Shown here piece by piece: positions 1-6,443 of a DNA stretch of 10,023 nt. Source of the stretch: Deltaproteobacteria bacterium (GTDB taxonomy: Bacteria; Desulfobacterota; Binatia; DP-6); the NCBI GenBank assembly GCA_005879245.1, contig VBLA01000026.1:1-10023 (forward strand). Direction: 5' to 3'. How positions within the stretch are numbered: position 1 is the stretch's first letter; each line of letters starts with the position of its first letter. The translations under genes were made by a program, and so were the position numbers. The notes beneath the pieces are model-generated. The model did not search any database and had not been told where the DNA came from. It saw only the letters and a program-made list of their open reading frames with translations.

Positions 1-801
1 CAGGAACGGGACGTCCTCGTCGGCTACCGCCGTTCGTCCTTCGAGGTAGGCGTGCGCGCGGAGCACGCCCACCGCCTGGGCGTAACGCCGGTCCGAGCAG
101 ACGATGCTCTTCCGCCGGAGCTCGCTCCGGAGATCGGTCACCACCCGCAGGACGTCGCCGGGAACCGGGAGTGCTGCGGCCTCGGCCCGGGCCGTGGTGA
201 GCGCCTCGAGCGACAGCGTCGTGCGACTCACGGGCGGACGGGCCTGCAACAGCTTCAGGAAGCGAAAGTCCTCGGCGAGGTAGTCGACCACGAAACGGAG
301 CAGGAAGCGGTCGTTCAGGGCGAGCAGCTCGTCGTCCTCGGGGAGCTCGTTGGAGGCCGCGAACAGGGTGAGGAGCGGCACCTCGGTCACCTCCCGCCCG
401 TTGTGGAAGCGCCGCTCGTTCATCACGGTCAGGATGGTGTTGAGGATGGAGGAGCTCGCCTTGAAGATCTCGTCGAGGAAGGCGATGTGGGCCTCGGGCA
501 GCTTGTGCGTGGTGAGCCGGCGATAGTCGTCCTGCTCGAGGGCCTTCAGGCTGACGGCGCCGAAGAGCTCCTCGGGCGTCGTGAAGCGGGTGAGCAGCCA
601 CTGGAAGTAGCGCGCGTCGGTGAGCCGCCGGCACACCTCGTCGGCGAGCATCGACTTGGCCGTCCCCGGCGGCCCGACGATGAGGACGTGCTGGGTGGCC
701 AGCAGCGCCACCAGAGCGCCGTCGATCAGCTCCGTCCGTTCGAGGAATATCTGTTGCAGCTCGTCCCGGATCGTGCGCAGGACGTCGCGGGGCCCGCCCA
801 C
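1..801 (-). CDS. RavA/MoxR-family AAA+ ATPase (3' end outside window)
   Basis: MoxR-type AAA+ ATPase resembling E. coli RavA; such ATPases usually work with a von Willebrand factor A partner in remodelling or maturing protein complexes. The 267 residues in the window show Walker A GPPGTAKS (43-50), the RavA-like stretch TRFTTPEELFG (71-81), Walker B IAFLDE (106-111), sensor 1 AASNELP (148-154, N151), a candidate arginine finger in LNDRF (R165) and a sensor-2-like SDRRY (236-240). The frame is still open at base 1, so the C-terminal part is missing. The frame is also open upstream of the start. I chose GTG at 801 because it leaves 42 residues before Walker A, close to RavA; a TTG at 852 is an alternative. 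No good Shine-Dalgarno is seen. A VWA-domain (ViaA-like) gene would be expected just left of the window. Family call is firm; the exact orthology to RavA is inference. Confidence 0.9.
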   Translation of the reverse strand, partial: MGGPRDVLRTIRDELQQIFLERTELIDGALVALLATQHVLIVGPPGTAKSMLADEVCRRLTDARYFQWLLTRFTTPEELFGAVSLKALEQDDYRRLTTHKLPEAHIAFLDEIFKASSSILNTILTVMNERRFHNGREVTEVPLLTLFAASNELPEDDELLALNDRFLLRFVVDYLAEDFRFLKLLQARPPVSRTTLSLEALTTARAEAAALPVPGDVLRVVTDLRSELRRKSIVCSDRRYAQAVGVLRAHAYLEGRTAVADEDVPFL

Positions 802-870
802 GCGCGGAGGATAGCCGAGCGCCTCTCCGAGCGGAAGACCGGAAGCTCGCAACCCGGTCCGGTTCGAGGC

Positions 871-879
871 AGAATAGCA
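871..879 (-). promoter_or_regulatory. Extended -10 promoter candidate for the RavA-like gene
   Basis: Read on the minus strand, 879-871 is TGCTATTCT, an extended -10 (TGn plus TATTCT, 4 of 6 matches to TATAAT). No good -35 lies 16-18 bp upstream. A start near 864 would give about 60 nt of leader before the GTG at 801. It sits in the 97-bp gap between the divergent RavA-like and LOG genes. Confidence 0.35.
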
Positions 880-898
880 GGCGACCAGTCGTTGCCCG

Positions 899-1960
899 AT
901 GAGCTCGCCGCCGCTTCCTCGTAGACCTCCCCGCACGCGCCGCCGCAAGCACCTGATCGCCGAGCACCTCCTGCGTCTCGCCGAGTCGGCCCGGGGGCTC
1001 GCGCGCGACGAGAAGCTCGTCCGCGAGATGGTCGAGACCTGTCTCAAGCTGCTGCGGAACGGGACGCCGGTCGGCGACATCAAGATCCTGAACGCGGCGC
1101 TGCGCGAGCTCCGCTATGCCTTCAAGGTCTTCGCGCCGTACCGTAACGTCCGGAAGGTCAGCGTCTTCGGCTCGGCGCGCTCCGCGCGGGAGTCGTCCGC
1201 GTGCCGGACCGCCTTCGAGTTTGCGCAGCGTATCCGGGATGCCGGCTACATGGTGATCACCGGCGCCGGCCACGGCATCATGGGCGCCTGCCAGGAGGGC
1301 GCGGGTCCTGATCACAGCTTCGGCGTCAACATCCGGCTGCCGTTCGAGCAGGGGCCGAACGAGGTCATCGCCAAGGACCCGAAGCTGCTGACCTTTCGGT
1401 ACTTCTTCACGCGCAAGCTGATCTTCATCAAGGAAGCCGACGCGGCCGCGCTCTTTCCCGGCGGGTTCGGCACCCACGACGAGGCCTACCAGTGCTTAAC
1501 GCTCGTGCAGACCGGGAAGACGAAGCCGATGCCGATCGTCTTCCTCGATGCGCCGCGGGGCACCTACTGGAAGACGTGGAAGCGCTACGTGGGGGAGCAC
1601 CTGCTCCGCCACCGGTTGATCTCCCCCGAGGACATGGCGCTCTTCAAGGTCACCTCCTCGGTCGACGAGGCAGTCGAGGAGATCACGCGCTTCTACCGCG
1701 TGTACCACTCGGCCCGGACGGTCGACCGGAACCTCGTCATCCGCCTCACGCACCGGATACCCGAGAGCCTGGTCACCCAGCTCGGACACGACTTCGCCGA
1801 CATCGTGGTGAAGGGCGAGATCGTGCAGACCGGGGCGCTCGAGGAGGAGCGGGAAGATGCGCCCGAGCTCGTGCGGCTCCCACGGCTCGTCCTCGAATTC
1901 AATCGCTCGAGCTTCGGCCGGCTGCGGCAGCTGATCGACCGCCTGAACAGCGACGGCTAG
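899..1960 (+). CDS. Enlarged LOG-family (Rossmann-fold) nucleotide-binding protein
   Basis: Member of the LOG / 'lysine decarboxylase-like' family, whose characterised members cleave nucleoside 5'-monophosphates to base and ribose 5-phosphate. Visible motifs are VFGSAR (89-94), GAGHGIMGA (122-130), the TRK segment (171-173) that supplies the catalytic Arg in LOG proteins, and PGGFGTHDE (187-195) with the catalytic Glu at 195. At 353 residues it is much larger than a plain LOG protein (about 190). About 85 residues precede the core, the first 20 very rich in Arg and Pro and then helical, and about 90 follow it. That architecture recalls PpnN/YgdH-type nucleosidases, although I do not recognise the end domains. 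ATG at 899 is the first start in frame; no clear ribosome binding site precedes it, so a later start is possible. It is followed after 19 bp by a phosphatase and is probably co-transcribed. Substrate unknown. Confidence 0.88.
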   Translation: MSSPPLPRRPPRTRRRKHLIAEHLLRLAESARGLARDEKLVREMVETCLKLLRNGTPVGDIKILNAALRELRYAFKVFAPYRNVRKVSVFGSARSARESSACRTAFEFAQRIRDAGYMVITGAGHGIMGACQEGAGPDHSFGVNIRLPFEQGPNEVIAKDPKLLTFRYFFTRKLIFIKEADAAALFPGGFGTHDEAYQCLTLVQTGKTKPMPIVFLDAPRGTYWKTWKRYVGEHLLRHRLISPEDMALFKVTSSVDEAVEEITRFYRVYHSARTVDRNLVIRLTHRIPESLVTQLGHDFADIVVKGEIVQTGALEEEREDAPELVRLPRLVLEFNRSSFGRLRQLIDRLNSDG

Positions 1961-1979
1961 AGTCGGTCCCGGACTCTGA

Positions 1980-2555
1980 ATGGGACGACTCCTCCTCATC
2001 CGACACGGCGAGAGCGAGGGCAACCGCGACCGCGTCTTCTGCCGGACACCCGACGTGCCGCTCACCGAGGAGGGCCGCTGCCAGGCACGTGCCGCCGGGG
2101 AATGGATCGCGGAGCGCTATGCGCCTGTCCGGATCGTGACCAGCCCCTTCGCCCGAGCGCGGCAGACGGCGGACATCTTGGCGGGTGTTCTCGGCCTCGC
2201 GGTCGTGGTCGAGCCGGGGCTGCGTGAGCGGAGCTATGGCGAACTGGCGGGACAGCCCTACGGGGCCGTCCGGGCGCACCCCGACTACGACCCTGGTGTC
2301 TACTGGCAGTGGTGCCCGCCGGGAGGCGAGAGCCTGGTCGAGGTGGCGGCCCGGGCGGGCGAGGTGCTCGACCGTGTGGCCCGCTCGGCGCCCGGCGGCG
2401 ACGTCCTGATCGTGAGCCACGCGGCCGTGATGGCAGCGCTTCGCTGTCACGTGACGGGCGCATGGGAGCGGGGCCGCGTGACGCCCAACGCCGGCATCGC
2501 GCTCGTGGAGCACCGGGACGGCGCCTACCTCGGCCTGCAGCTGCCGGGTGACTGA
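1980..2555 (+). CDS. Histidine phosphatase family protein (phosphoglycerate mutase-like)
   Basis: Branch of the histidine phosphatase superfamily that includes cofactor-dependent phosphoglycerate mutase-like and alpha-ribazole phosphatase-like enzymes. It begins directly with the phospho-acceptor motif LIRHGE (6-11, acceptor His9). It also shows SPFARARQTA (55-64, phosphate-binding Arg), LRERSYGELAG (81-91, acid/base Glu region) and VSHAAV (146-151, second catalytic His147). The 191-residue length is normal for a single-domain small-molecule phosphatase. The start lies 19 bp after the LOG stop, and the stop overlaps the GTG of the following nfo remnant by 8 bp, so the three are probably one transcript. 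Next to a nucleotide-cleaving LOG protein, a role in removing phosphate from a nucleotide or sugar phosphate is possible but is only inference; motifs do not give the substrate. Confidence 0.9.
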   Translation: MGRLLLIRHGESEGNRDRVFCRTPDVPLTEEGRCQARAAGEWIAERYAPVRIVTSPFARARQTADILAGVLGLAVVVEPGLRERSYGELAGQPYGAVRAHPDYDPGVYWQWCPPGGESLVEVAARAGEVLDRVARSAPGGDVLIVSHAAVMAALRCHVTGAWERGRVTPNAGIALVEHRDGAYLGLQLPGD

Positions 2556-2993
2556 GCTGTACGCGGGGCTGCACGTCGATCCGCTGCTCGCCGCGATCCC
2601 AGCGATCCTCGCGGCAGCGGGCGTCGCCCACTTCCAGACGACGCTCCGGAACCCGCAGCGCTTCGGGAACACCGACGTCCCGACGCCCGACGATCGCGCC
2701 GCCTTTCAGGCGGCGGTGGCGGCGGGGCGATCGGTCTGGGGCATCGTGCACGGGTCGCTCCCCAGCGTCTCGCCGGCATGCATCTGAACGACTGCCAGGG
2801 ACCTGTCGGATGCCATCGCGACCGACATGGCGTTCCGGGGGAAGCCACGATCGGCGCGGGACTCGTGTCCGTCGGCTGGCACCCGAGCTTCCATGGCGTC
2901 CCCGCCATCCCCGAGCTCGCGCTCGACGACGCCCGGCGCGACCTCGCCTATCTCACCCTCGAAGGGACCCTGGAATACCCAGATCCGGCTTGA
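2548..2993 (+). pseudogene. Deoxyribonuclease IV (nfo-like) remnant with internal deletion and frameshift
   Basis: Two pieces of an AP-endonuclease family 2 (Nfo) TIM barrel in different frames. The N-terminal piece starts with GTG at 2548, overlapping the phosphatase stop. It has the early barrel segment HFQTTLRNPQRFG and reaches IVHGSL near 2760, the region of the first zinc-ligand His. The reading then has to move to the frame RLAGMHLND (from about 2766), which continues with QGPVGCHRDRH and a late IPEL, the C-terminal Nfo signature, to TGA at 2991. Nfo proteins are about 280 residues; only about 75 plus 75 remain, so roughly 120-130 codons are gone. Compared with the E. coli ligands, the counterparts of His69, His216, Asp229, His231 and Glu261 are still visible, while those of His109, Glu145, Asp179 and His182 fall in the missing part. 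As written it cannot make a working enzyme. Real deletion or assembly collapse cannot be told apart here. Confidence 0.82.
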
Positions 2994-3018
2994 GCATCTC
3001 CCGGCAAACGTGGATAAT
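2990..3018 (+). promoter_or_regulatory. Sigma70-type promoter for the D,D-carboxypeptidase gene
   Basis: TTGAGC (2990-2995), a 17-bp spacer and GATAAT (3013-3018) match the sigma70 consensus closely (4/6 and 5/6). The -35 overlaps the TGA that ends the nfo remnant. Transcription should begin near 3025, giving about 40 nt of leader. A perfect inverted repeat CTGCGT-TG-ACGCAG (3027-3040) lies at the presumed transcript start and could be an operator or a leader hairpin. Confidence 0.65.
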
Positions 3019-3054
3019 CCCGGCTGCTGCGTTGACGCAGTTTCCGCAGGCGCT

Positions 3055-3063
3055 AGGAGAAGG
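3055..3063 (+). promoter_or_regulatory. Ribosome binding site of the carboxypeptidase gene
   Basis: AGGAGAAGG directly precedes ATG at 3064. The AGGAG core is only 4 nt from ATG 3064 and 10 nt from the in-frame GTG at 3070, so either could be the start. It rules out the long upstream extension of this frame that overlaps the nfo remnant. Confidence 0.65.
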
Positions 3064-4200
3064 ATGACGGTGTCCCGCACACAATGGCTCGCGTGGGCTT
3101 TGCTCGTCGCGATCGTTCCCGCGACGGCCGCAAAGGCTTCCAGCCCGCGCCTGACCGCGCGTGCTGCGATCATCATGGATGCGACGAGTGGAGAAGTGAT
3201 CTGGGATCGGAACGGCTCGCAGCCGCTGCCGCCCGCGAGCACGACGAAGATCATGACAGCCATCCTCGCCATCGAGAGCGGCCGGCTCGACGAGAGCGTC
3301 CGGGTGAGCGAGCTCGCGGCCGAGACCGCGCCGTCGAAGATCAACCTGAAGCCGGGGCAACGTCTCCGCCTGCGGAGTCTTCTCTACGCGCTTCTTCTCA
3401 ACTCGGCCAACGACGCCGCGGGCGTGATGGCCGAGGGACTCGCCGGTTCGGAGGAGGATTTCGCGGACCTCATGAACGCGAAGGCGCGCGAGATCGGTGC
3501 GACGACGGCGCACTTCGTCAATCCGCACGGCCTCACCGCGCCCGGCCACCACGCGAGCGCGCGTGACCTGGCGCTCATCTTCCGCTACGGTCTCCGTCTG
3601 CCCACCTTCCGGGAGGTGCTCGAGACGCGCAGCACCGAGGTCGCGGTCGAGTCGCCCAGCATCCACTGGATTTCACTCCACAGCCACAATCGTCTGCTCT
3701 CGGGCTACACCTACCCGGTGATCGGCAAGACCGGCTACACGCGTCCTGCTCGCCGTTGCTTCGTGGGTGCAGCGAGCCAGGACGATCGGGAGCTGATCAT
3801 CGCCATCCTCGGCGCGACGGATCTGTGGGGAGACGCAAGGCGGCTCTTCGCGTACGGCTTCTCGGTCGGCGAGCCGTCGTCGCCGCCCGTCGTGATGGCA
3901 GGCATGCTGCCGATCCCGACCCGGCTCCGTCAGCCCGCCACGGCCGAAGGGGACGACGAGGAGGCGGTCGACGAGGTGCGCCTGAAGCCCCGCGGCCACT
4001 ACGCGATCCAGCTCGGACCCTACCGGAAGCGGCGGGCCGCCCTTGCCACCCGCGTCGGGCTGGCGCACCGGGGTTATACCGCGGTGCTCGCCGGCCGCAT
4101 GCTACGGCTGGGATCGTTCTCCAACCGGGTCCGCGCCGAGCGTCTCGCCAAGCGCCTGCGCACCAGCGGCTACCAGCCGATGGTCGTCGCCGTCCGCTAG
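3064..4200 (+). CDS. D-alanyl-D-alanine carboxypeptidase (DacA/PBP5 family) with C-terminal SPOR domain
   Basis: Low-molecular-mass penicillin-binding protein that removes the terminal D-Ala from peptidoglycan pentapeptides in the periplasm. A signal peptide spans about residues 1-26 (hydrophobic ALLVAIVPATA, likely cleavage after AKA). The serine peptidase S11 motifs are all present: SxxK as STTK (59-62, nucleophile Ser59), SxN as SAN (114-116) and KTG (222-224). The stretch HFVNPHGL (150-157) is typical of the family. Instead of the usual membrane-anchoring amphipathic C-terminal helix there is an acidic linker (about 292-305) and a SPOR domain (about 311-378: YAIQLGPY, then LRLGSFSNRVRAERLAKRL). 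SPOR domains bind denuded glycan strands at division sites, so septal targeting is likely. It has its own promoter and converges on ddl, which makes the dipeptide this enzyme trims. Length 378 residues from ATG 3064. Confidence 0.94.
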   Translation: MTVSRTQWLAWALLVAIVPATAAKASSPRLTARAAIIMDATSGEVIWDRNGSQPLPPASTTKIMTAILAIESGRLDESVRVSELAAETAPSKINLKPGQRLRLRSLLYALLLNSANDAAGVMAEGLAGSEEDFADLMNAKAREIGATTAHFVNPHGLTAPGHHASARDLALIFRYGLRLPTFREVLETRSTEVAVESPSIHWISLHSHNRLLSGYTYPVIGKTGYTRPARRCFVGAASQDDRELIIAILGATDLWGDARRLFAYGFSVGEPSSPPVVMAGMLPIPTRLRQPATAEGDDEEAVDEVRLKPRGHYAIQLGPYRKRRAALATRVGLAHRGYTAVLAGRMLRLGSFSNRVRAERLAKRLRTSGYQPMVVAVR

Positions 4201-4243
4201 GGCGGGCGGCGCCGGCTACGACGCCTCGCTCGCTCGCGCGCGC

Positions 4244-5389
4244 CTAGCGGCCGGCTTGGCGGCGCGAGATTGGCGGCGTGGCGGCAGGGGGTGTGAACGA
4301 CAGCCGCCGGCGCGCACGCACCGCGTGCCGCTCGAAGGCGAGCGCAATCAGGCGGTCGACGAGCGCAGGGAAGGCGAGACCACTCGCCTCCCAGAGCTTC
4401 GGATACATGCTGATCGCGGTGAACCCCGGCATGGTGTTGATCTCGTTCACCAGCACCCGACCGCCGCGCTCGAGAAAGAAGTCCACCCGGGAGAGCCCGG
4501 CGCCGTCGACGGCGCGGAAGGCGCGGAGTGCGAGCGTGCGCATCGCCTCCGCCGTCTCCGGGGGGAGCGAGGCCGGGATGATGACGCGCGCAGCTTGCTC
4601 GACGTACTTGTCCGCGTAGTCGTAGAACTCGCGCGACGGCACGAGCTCCCCGATCACCGACGCCTCCGGTCGCTCGTTGCCCAGCACGGCGCACTCGAAC
4701 TCCCGTCCGTCGATCGCTTCCTCGATCACCACCTTGGGATCGTACGCGCCGGCTTCGGCGACCCCCGCGGCGAGCTGAGCCGCTGCCCTCACCTTGCTGA
4801 CGCCGACCGAGGAGCCGAGGTTCGCGGGCTTGACGAAGCAGGGGAAGCCGAGCTCGTCCCCCACCCGGCGAGCGAGCGCGACGGGCGCTTCTTCCCCGAT
4901 GCGCGTCACCAGCCAGCGGCAGACCGGGATGCCAGCATCACGGAAGACCGACTTCATGAGCGCCTTGTCCATCCCGACCGCCGAGGCGAGCACCCCCGCT
5001 CCGACGTAGGGGATGCTGGCCAACTCGAGGAGCCCCTGGATCGTGCCGTCCTCGCCGTACGTTCCGTGCAAGACCGGGAACACGACGTCGAGCGCCTGCG
5101 CGGCACCGCTGCCGTCGAGCGGCACGAGTGCGCCCCGCGCGGGGTCGGCGGGAAGGGTGACCTCGATGCCGTGTTCCGGTATGGGCTCGAGCGCGGTCTG
5201 TGCGACCTCGAGCAGGTGCAGGCTCTCGGGCCCCGTCAGCCAGCGCCCCTCCTTGGTGATCGCAACCGGGACGACCTCGTAACGCGCCGGATCGAGCGCC
5301 CGGATGATCGCTGCCGCCGAGCGCAGCGACACCTCGTGCTCGCCCGAGCGCCCCCCGTACACCACCCCCACCCGCATCCTCGTGCTCAT
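4244..5389 (-). CDS. ddl: D-alanine--D-alanine ligase
   Basis: Cytoplasmic ATP-grasp enzyme joining two D-Ala molecules for the peptidoglycan precursor. N-terminal motif VVYGGRSGEHEVSLRSA (9-25), then HGTYGEDGTIQG (108-119), the ATP-binding KPANLGSSVGV (187-197), FYDYADKY (255-262), RVDFF (301-305) and the Mg-binding NEINTMPGFT (315-324). The FYDYADKY loop is the D-Ala-D-Ala type rather than the D-lactate (VanA) type. Length is 381 residues, DdlA-like, with an Arg/Pro-rich tail after about 360. I chose ATG at 5389, preceded by GGAG (5397-5394), because the conserved strand begins a few residues later; the 40 extra residues possible upstream have no family resemblance. The intergenic gap to the convergent carboxypeptidase gene is only 43 bp, GC-rich, with no clear terminator. 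Confidence 0.96.
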   Translation of the reverse strand: MSTRMRVGVVYGGRSGEHEVSLRSAAAIIRALDPARYEVVPVAITKEGRWLTGPESLHLLEVAQTALEPIPEHGIEVTLPADPARGALVPLDGSGAAQALDVVFPVLHGTYGEDGTIQGLLELASIPYVGAGVLASAVGMDKALMKSVFRDAGIPVCRWLVTRIGEEAPVALARRVGDELGFPCFVKPANLGSSVGVSKVRAAAQLAAGVAEAGAYDPKVVIEEAIDGREFECAVLGNERPEASVIGELVPSREFYDYADKYVEQAARVIIPASLPPETAEAMRTLALRAFRAVDGAGLSRVDFFLERGGRVLVNEINTMPGFTAISMYPKLWEASGLAFPALVDRLIALAFERHAVRARRRLSFTPPAATPPISRRQAGR

Positions 5390-5536
5390 CACTCCACGAT
5401 GCGGAAATTCCCCGAGCGGTTCAAGTCGGCGGGCCGCATGTGCTCCGACACGCCGGCCGGGAGGGAAGCGCAAGCGGTCTCGCTTCGCGCGGCGCTGGTC
5501 GTCGAGCACGCGACGCCGCCGTCACGAGGCGAAAGA

Positions 5537-5620
5537 CGGAGCGCGAAGGTTCGCGTGAAGACGCATGGAAGAATGACGCTCGACGGAACGTCGTGTGAGT
5601 GACCGCGCTCCGATTTTTTT
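5537..5620 (+). terminator. Terminator-like inverted repeat followed by seven T
   Basis: CGGAGCGCG (5537-5545) and CGCGCTCCG (5604-5612) form a perfect 9-bp stem, directly followed by A and seven T (5614-5620). The 58-base interior holds its own small hairpin, CGACG-GAA-CGTCG (5581-5593). The T-run suits plus-strand termination, but no plus-strand gene ends just upstream, so it would have to end an unannotated transcript or read-through. The long loop makes an ordinary intrinsic terminator doubtful. Confidence 0.35.
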
Positions 5621-5621
5621 C

Positions 5622-5650
5622 TTGACACGCGCGATGTCCTTCGCTACAGG
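5622..5650 (+). promoter_or_regulatory. Consensus-like sigma70 promoter with no gene downstream
   Basis: A perfect -35 TTGACA (5622-5627), 17-bp spacer and TACAGG (5645-5650, 3/6) preceded by GC. It follows a T7 tract that may act as an upstream element. Expected transcript start is near 5657. No plus-strand gene follows until 7874, and everything between about 5985 and 7848 is coded on the other strand, so the product would be a non-coding or decayed transcript. Confidence 0.5.
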
Positions 5651-5656
5651 GGGCCC

Positions 5657-5830
5657 TTCAACTCACCTGGAGTGTGCTGCTCTGCGGTTTCCGGAAAATC
5701 TCGGGCCGCGCTTTGATGAGATCGCCGTTCCCGGAGATTCGTGTGTGGAGAGGGAGCTGTCGTGCGAAGTCGGCAGGAGCGCGTTCGCTGAGCGCGAAGC
5801 GGCTGAAGGGGTAACGACTGTTCTCCCCAG
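5657..5830 (+). ncRNA. Candidate structured RNA, unrecognised class
   Basis: Downstream of the TTGACA promoter four hairpins follow each other. AATCTCGGG (5697-5705) pairs with CCCGGAGATT (5730-5739) with one bulged G; CTGTCG (5757-5762) with CGGCAG (5771-5776, one G-U pair); CGCGTTCGC (5780-5788) with GCGAAGCG (5794-5801, one bulge); and GGGG (5808-5811) with CCCC (5825-5828). A second GAGAT at 5718-5722 could compete in the first stem. I do not recognise 6S, RNase P, tmRNA, SRP RNA or a riboswitch. The end is unknown. GC-rich DNA readily forms hairpins, so this is tentative. Confidence 0.25.
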
Positions 5831-5984
5831 TGTGTGGACAAGACGCTGTGGCGGGGGTCCGGGGTAAGGTGGAGCCGAGAATGGGTGGGGGCACTTGCGT
5901 GGCAGTTGGTTTCAGGTCACGCAGGCGATAGGTTCTCGCCTCGGACCTCCGGCAGAGCGCCTCGTTCGCGCCGTTGCTCGGTGC

Positions 5985-6443
5985 TCAGGGTACGCGTGGG
6001 TCGTTCTTCGAGGTCGGTCCCGGCGCGAGCTGATCCTGTAGCTGTCGCGGATTGATCGGCTGTCCGTACGAGAACTCCACGTGGTTCCCGTCGGGGTCCT
6101 CGACCAGGCAGAAGTAGCCCACGACCGGCCCCGCATAGACCGGGTCCAGCACGAGGATTCCGTCGGCCCGCGCGGCGGCGGCCGCCCGGTCCACCTCCTC
6201 GCGTGATGCCACCGCGAACCCGATATGCAGGAGCGTCGTCGGTCCGGGTGGAGCCTCGACGCCGTGTTCCAGGAGCACGAGCACGAATTCGGCGTCCGTC
6301 TCTCGATCGGCAAGCCACGCGACCCGCATCCCGGAATCCGCTCGCTCGTGCACGACGTGAAGGTGGACGTGCTTCTTGTAGAAGCCGATGGTGCGATCGA
6401 GGTCGCGCACGCCGAGCGCCACGTGTGTGAGGAGGGGTTTCAG
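5985..6443 (-). CDS. VOC/glyoxalase-fold protein
   Basis: Vicinal oxygen chelate superfamily protein of 152 residues, made of two beta-alpha-beta-beta-beta modules that bind a metal. Seen: THVALGVRDLDRTIGFY (6-22, His7), LLHIGFAV (71-78, His73) and VEDPDGNHVEF (114-124, Glu123). His, His and Glu are the usual metal triad of the fold. The fourth ligand of true glyoxalase I (E. coli GloA Glu56) does not line up clearly, so I would not call it GloA; dioxygenase-like or resistance-type VOC proteins are equally possible. No ATG or GTG precedes the first conserved strand. The best start is CTG at 6443, whose last two bases lie in the TGA stop of the DHH gene (CTGA overlap), suggesting translational coupling. 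A G8 tract lies just upstream. Function unknown. Confidence 0.82.
   Translation of the reverse strand: MKPLLTHVALGVRDLDRTIGFYKKHVHLHVVHERADSGMRVAWLADRETDAEFVLVLLEHGVEAPPGPTTLLHIGFAVASREEVDRAAAAARADGILVLDPVYAGPVVGYFCLVEDPDGNHVEFSYGQPINPRQLQDQLAPGPTSKNDPRVP

Larger units (their letters stand above)
5390..5984. other. Gene-poor region of about 600 bp between ddl and the VOC gene
   Basis: No reading frame here has recognisable motifs or the strong third-position G/C bias of the neighbouring genes, and the stretch is visibly less GC-rich. It contains an inverted repeat followed by T7 (5537-5620), a consensus-like promoter (5622-5650) and several hairpins (5697-5828), listed separately. From about 5850 to 5984 I see nothing definable. 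Confidence 0.6.

Noticed and set aside
52..924. 290-codon plus-strand frame opposite the RavA-like gene
   Set aside because: It is the reverse-strand shadow of a clear AAA+ ATPase, with low-complexity Glu/Gly/Arg-rich translation.
4201..4265. GC-rich repeats between the carboxypeptidase and ddl genes as a terminator
   Set aside because: Several GCCGGC words are present, but no stable unambiguous stem with a T-run can be drawn.
5418..5427. tRNA-like GGTTCAAGTC
   Set aside because: The flanking bases do not pair as a T-stem or D-stem, and no acceptor stem or anticodon arm can be built on either strand.
4043..5602. 519-codon plus-strand frame opposite ddl
   Set aside because: Shadow of ddl: charged, low-complexity translation with no motifs.
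5389..5628. 79-codon minus-strand frame ending at the ddl start
   Set aside because: Its GTG start lies in the TTGACA region, there is no ribosome site or motif, and codon bias in its first half is unlike the genes.
5833..5841. DnaA-box-like TGTGGACAA
   Set aside because: A single near-match with no second box, AT-rich unwinding tract or replication genes nearby, so no support for an origin.
5747..5845. Glycine-riboswitch-like words: GGAGAG, CTGAAGGGGTAA and GGACAAGA in the right order
   Set aside because: The core CTCTCAGGC is absent, the P3a hairpin between the second and third words is missing, and no glycine-related gene follows on this strand.
5595..5867. 90-codon plus-strand frame across the promoter/hairpin region
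   Set aside because: It starts upstream of the promoter, has mixed third-position bases unlike neighbours and resembles no family.
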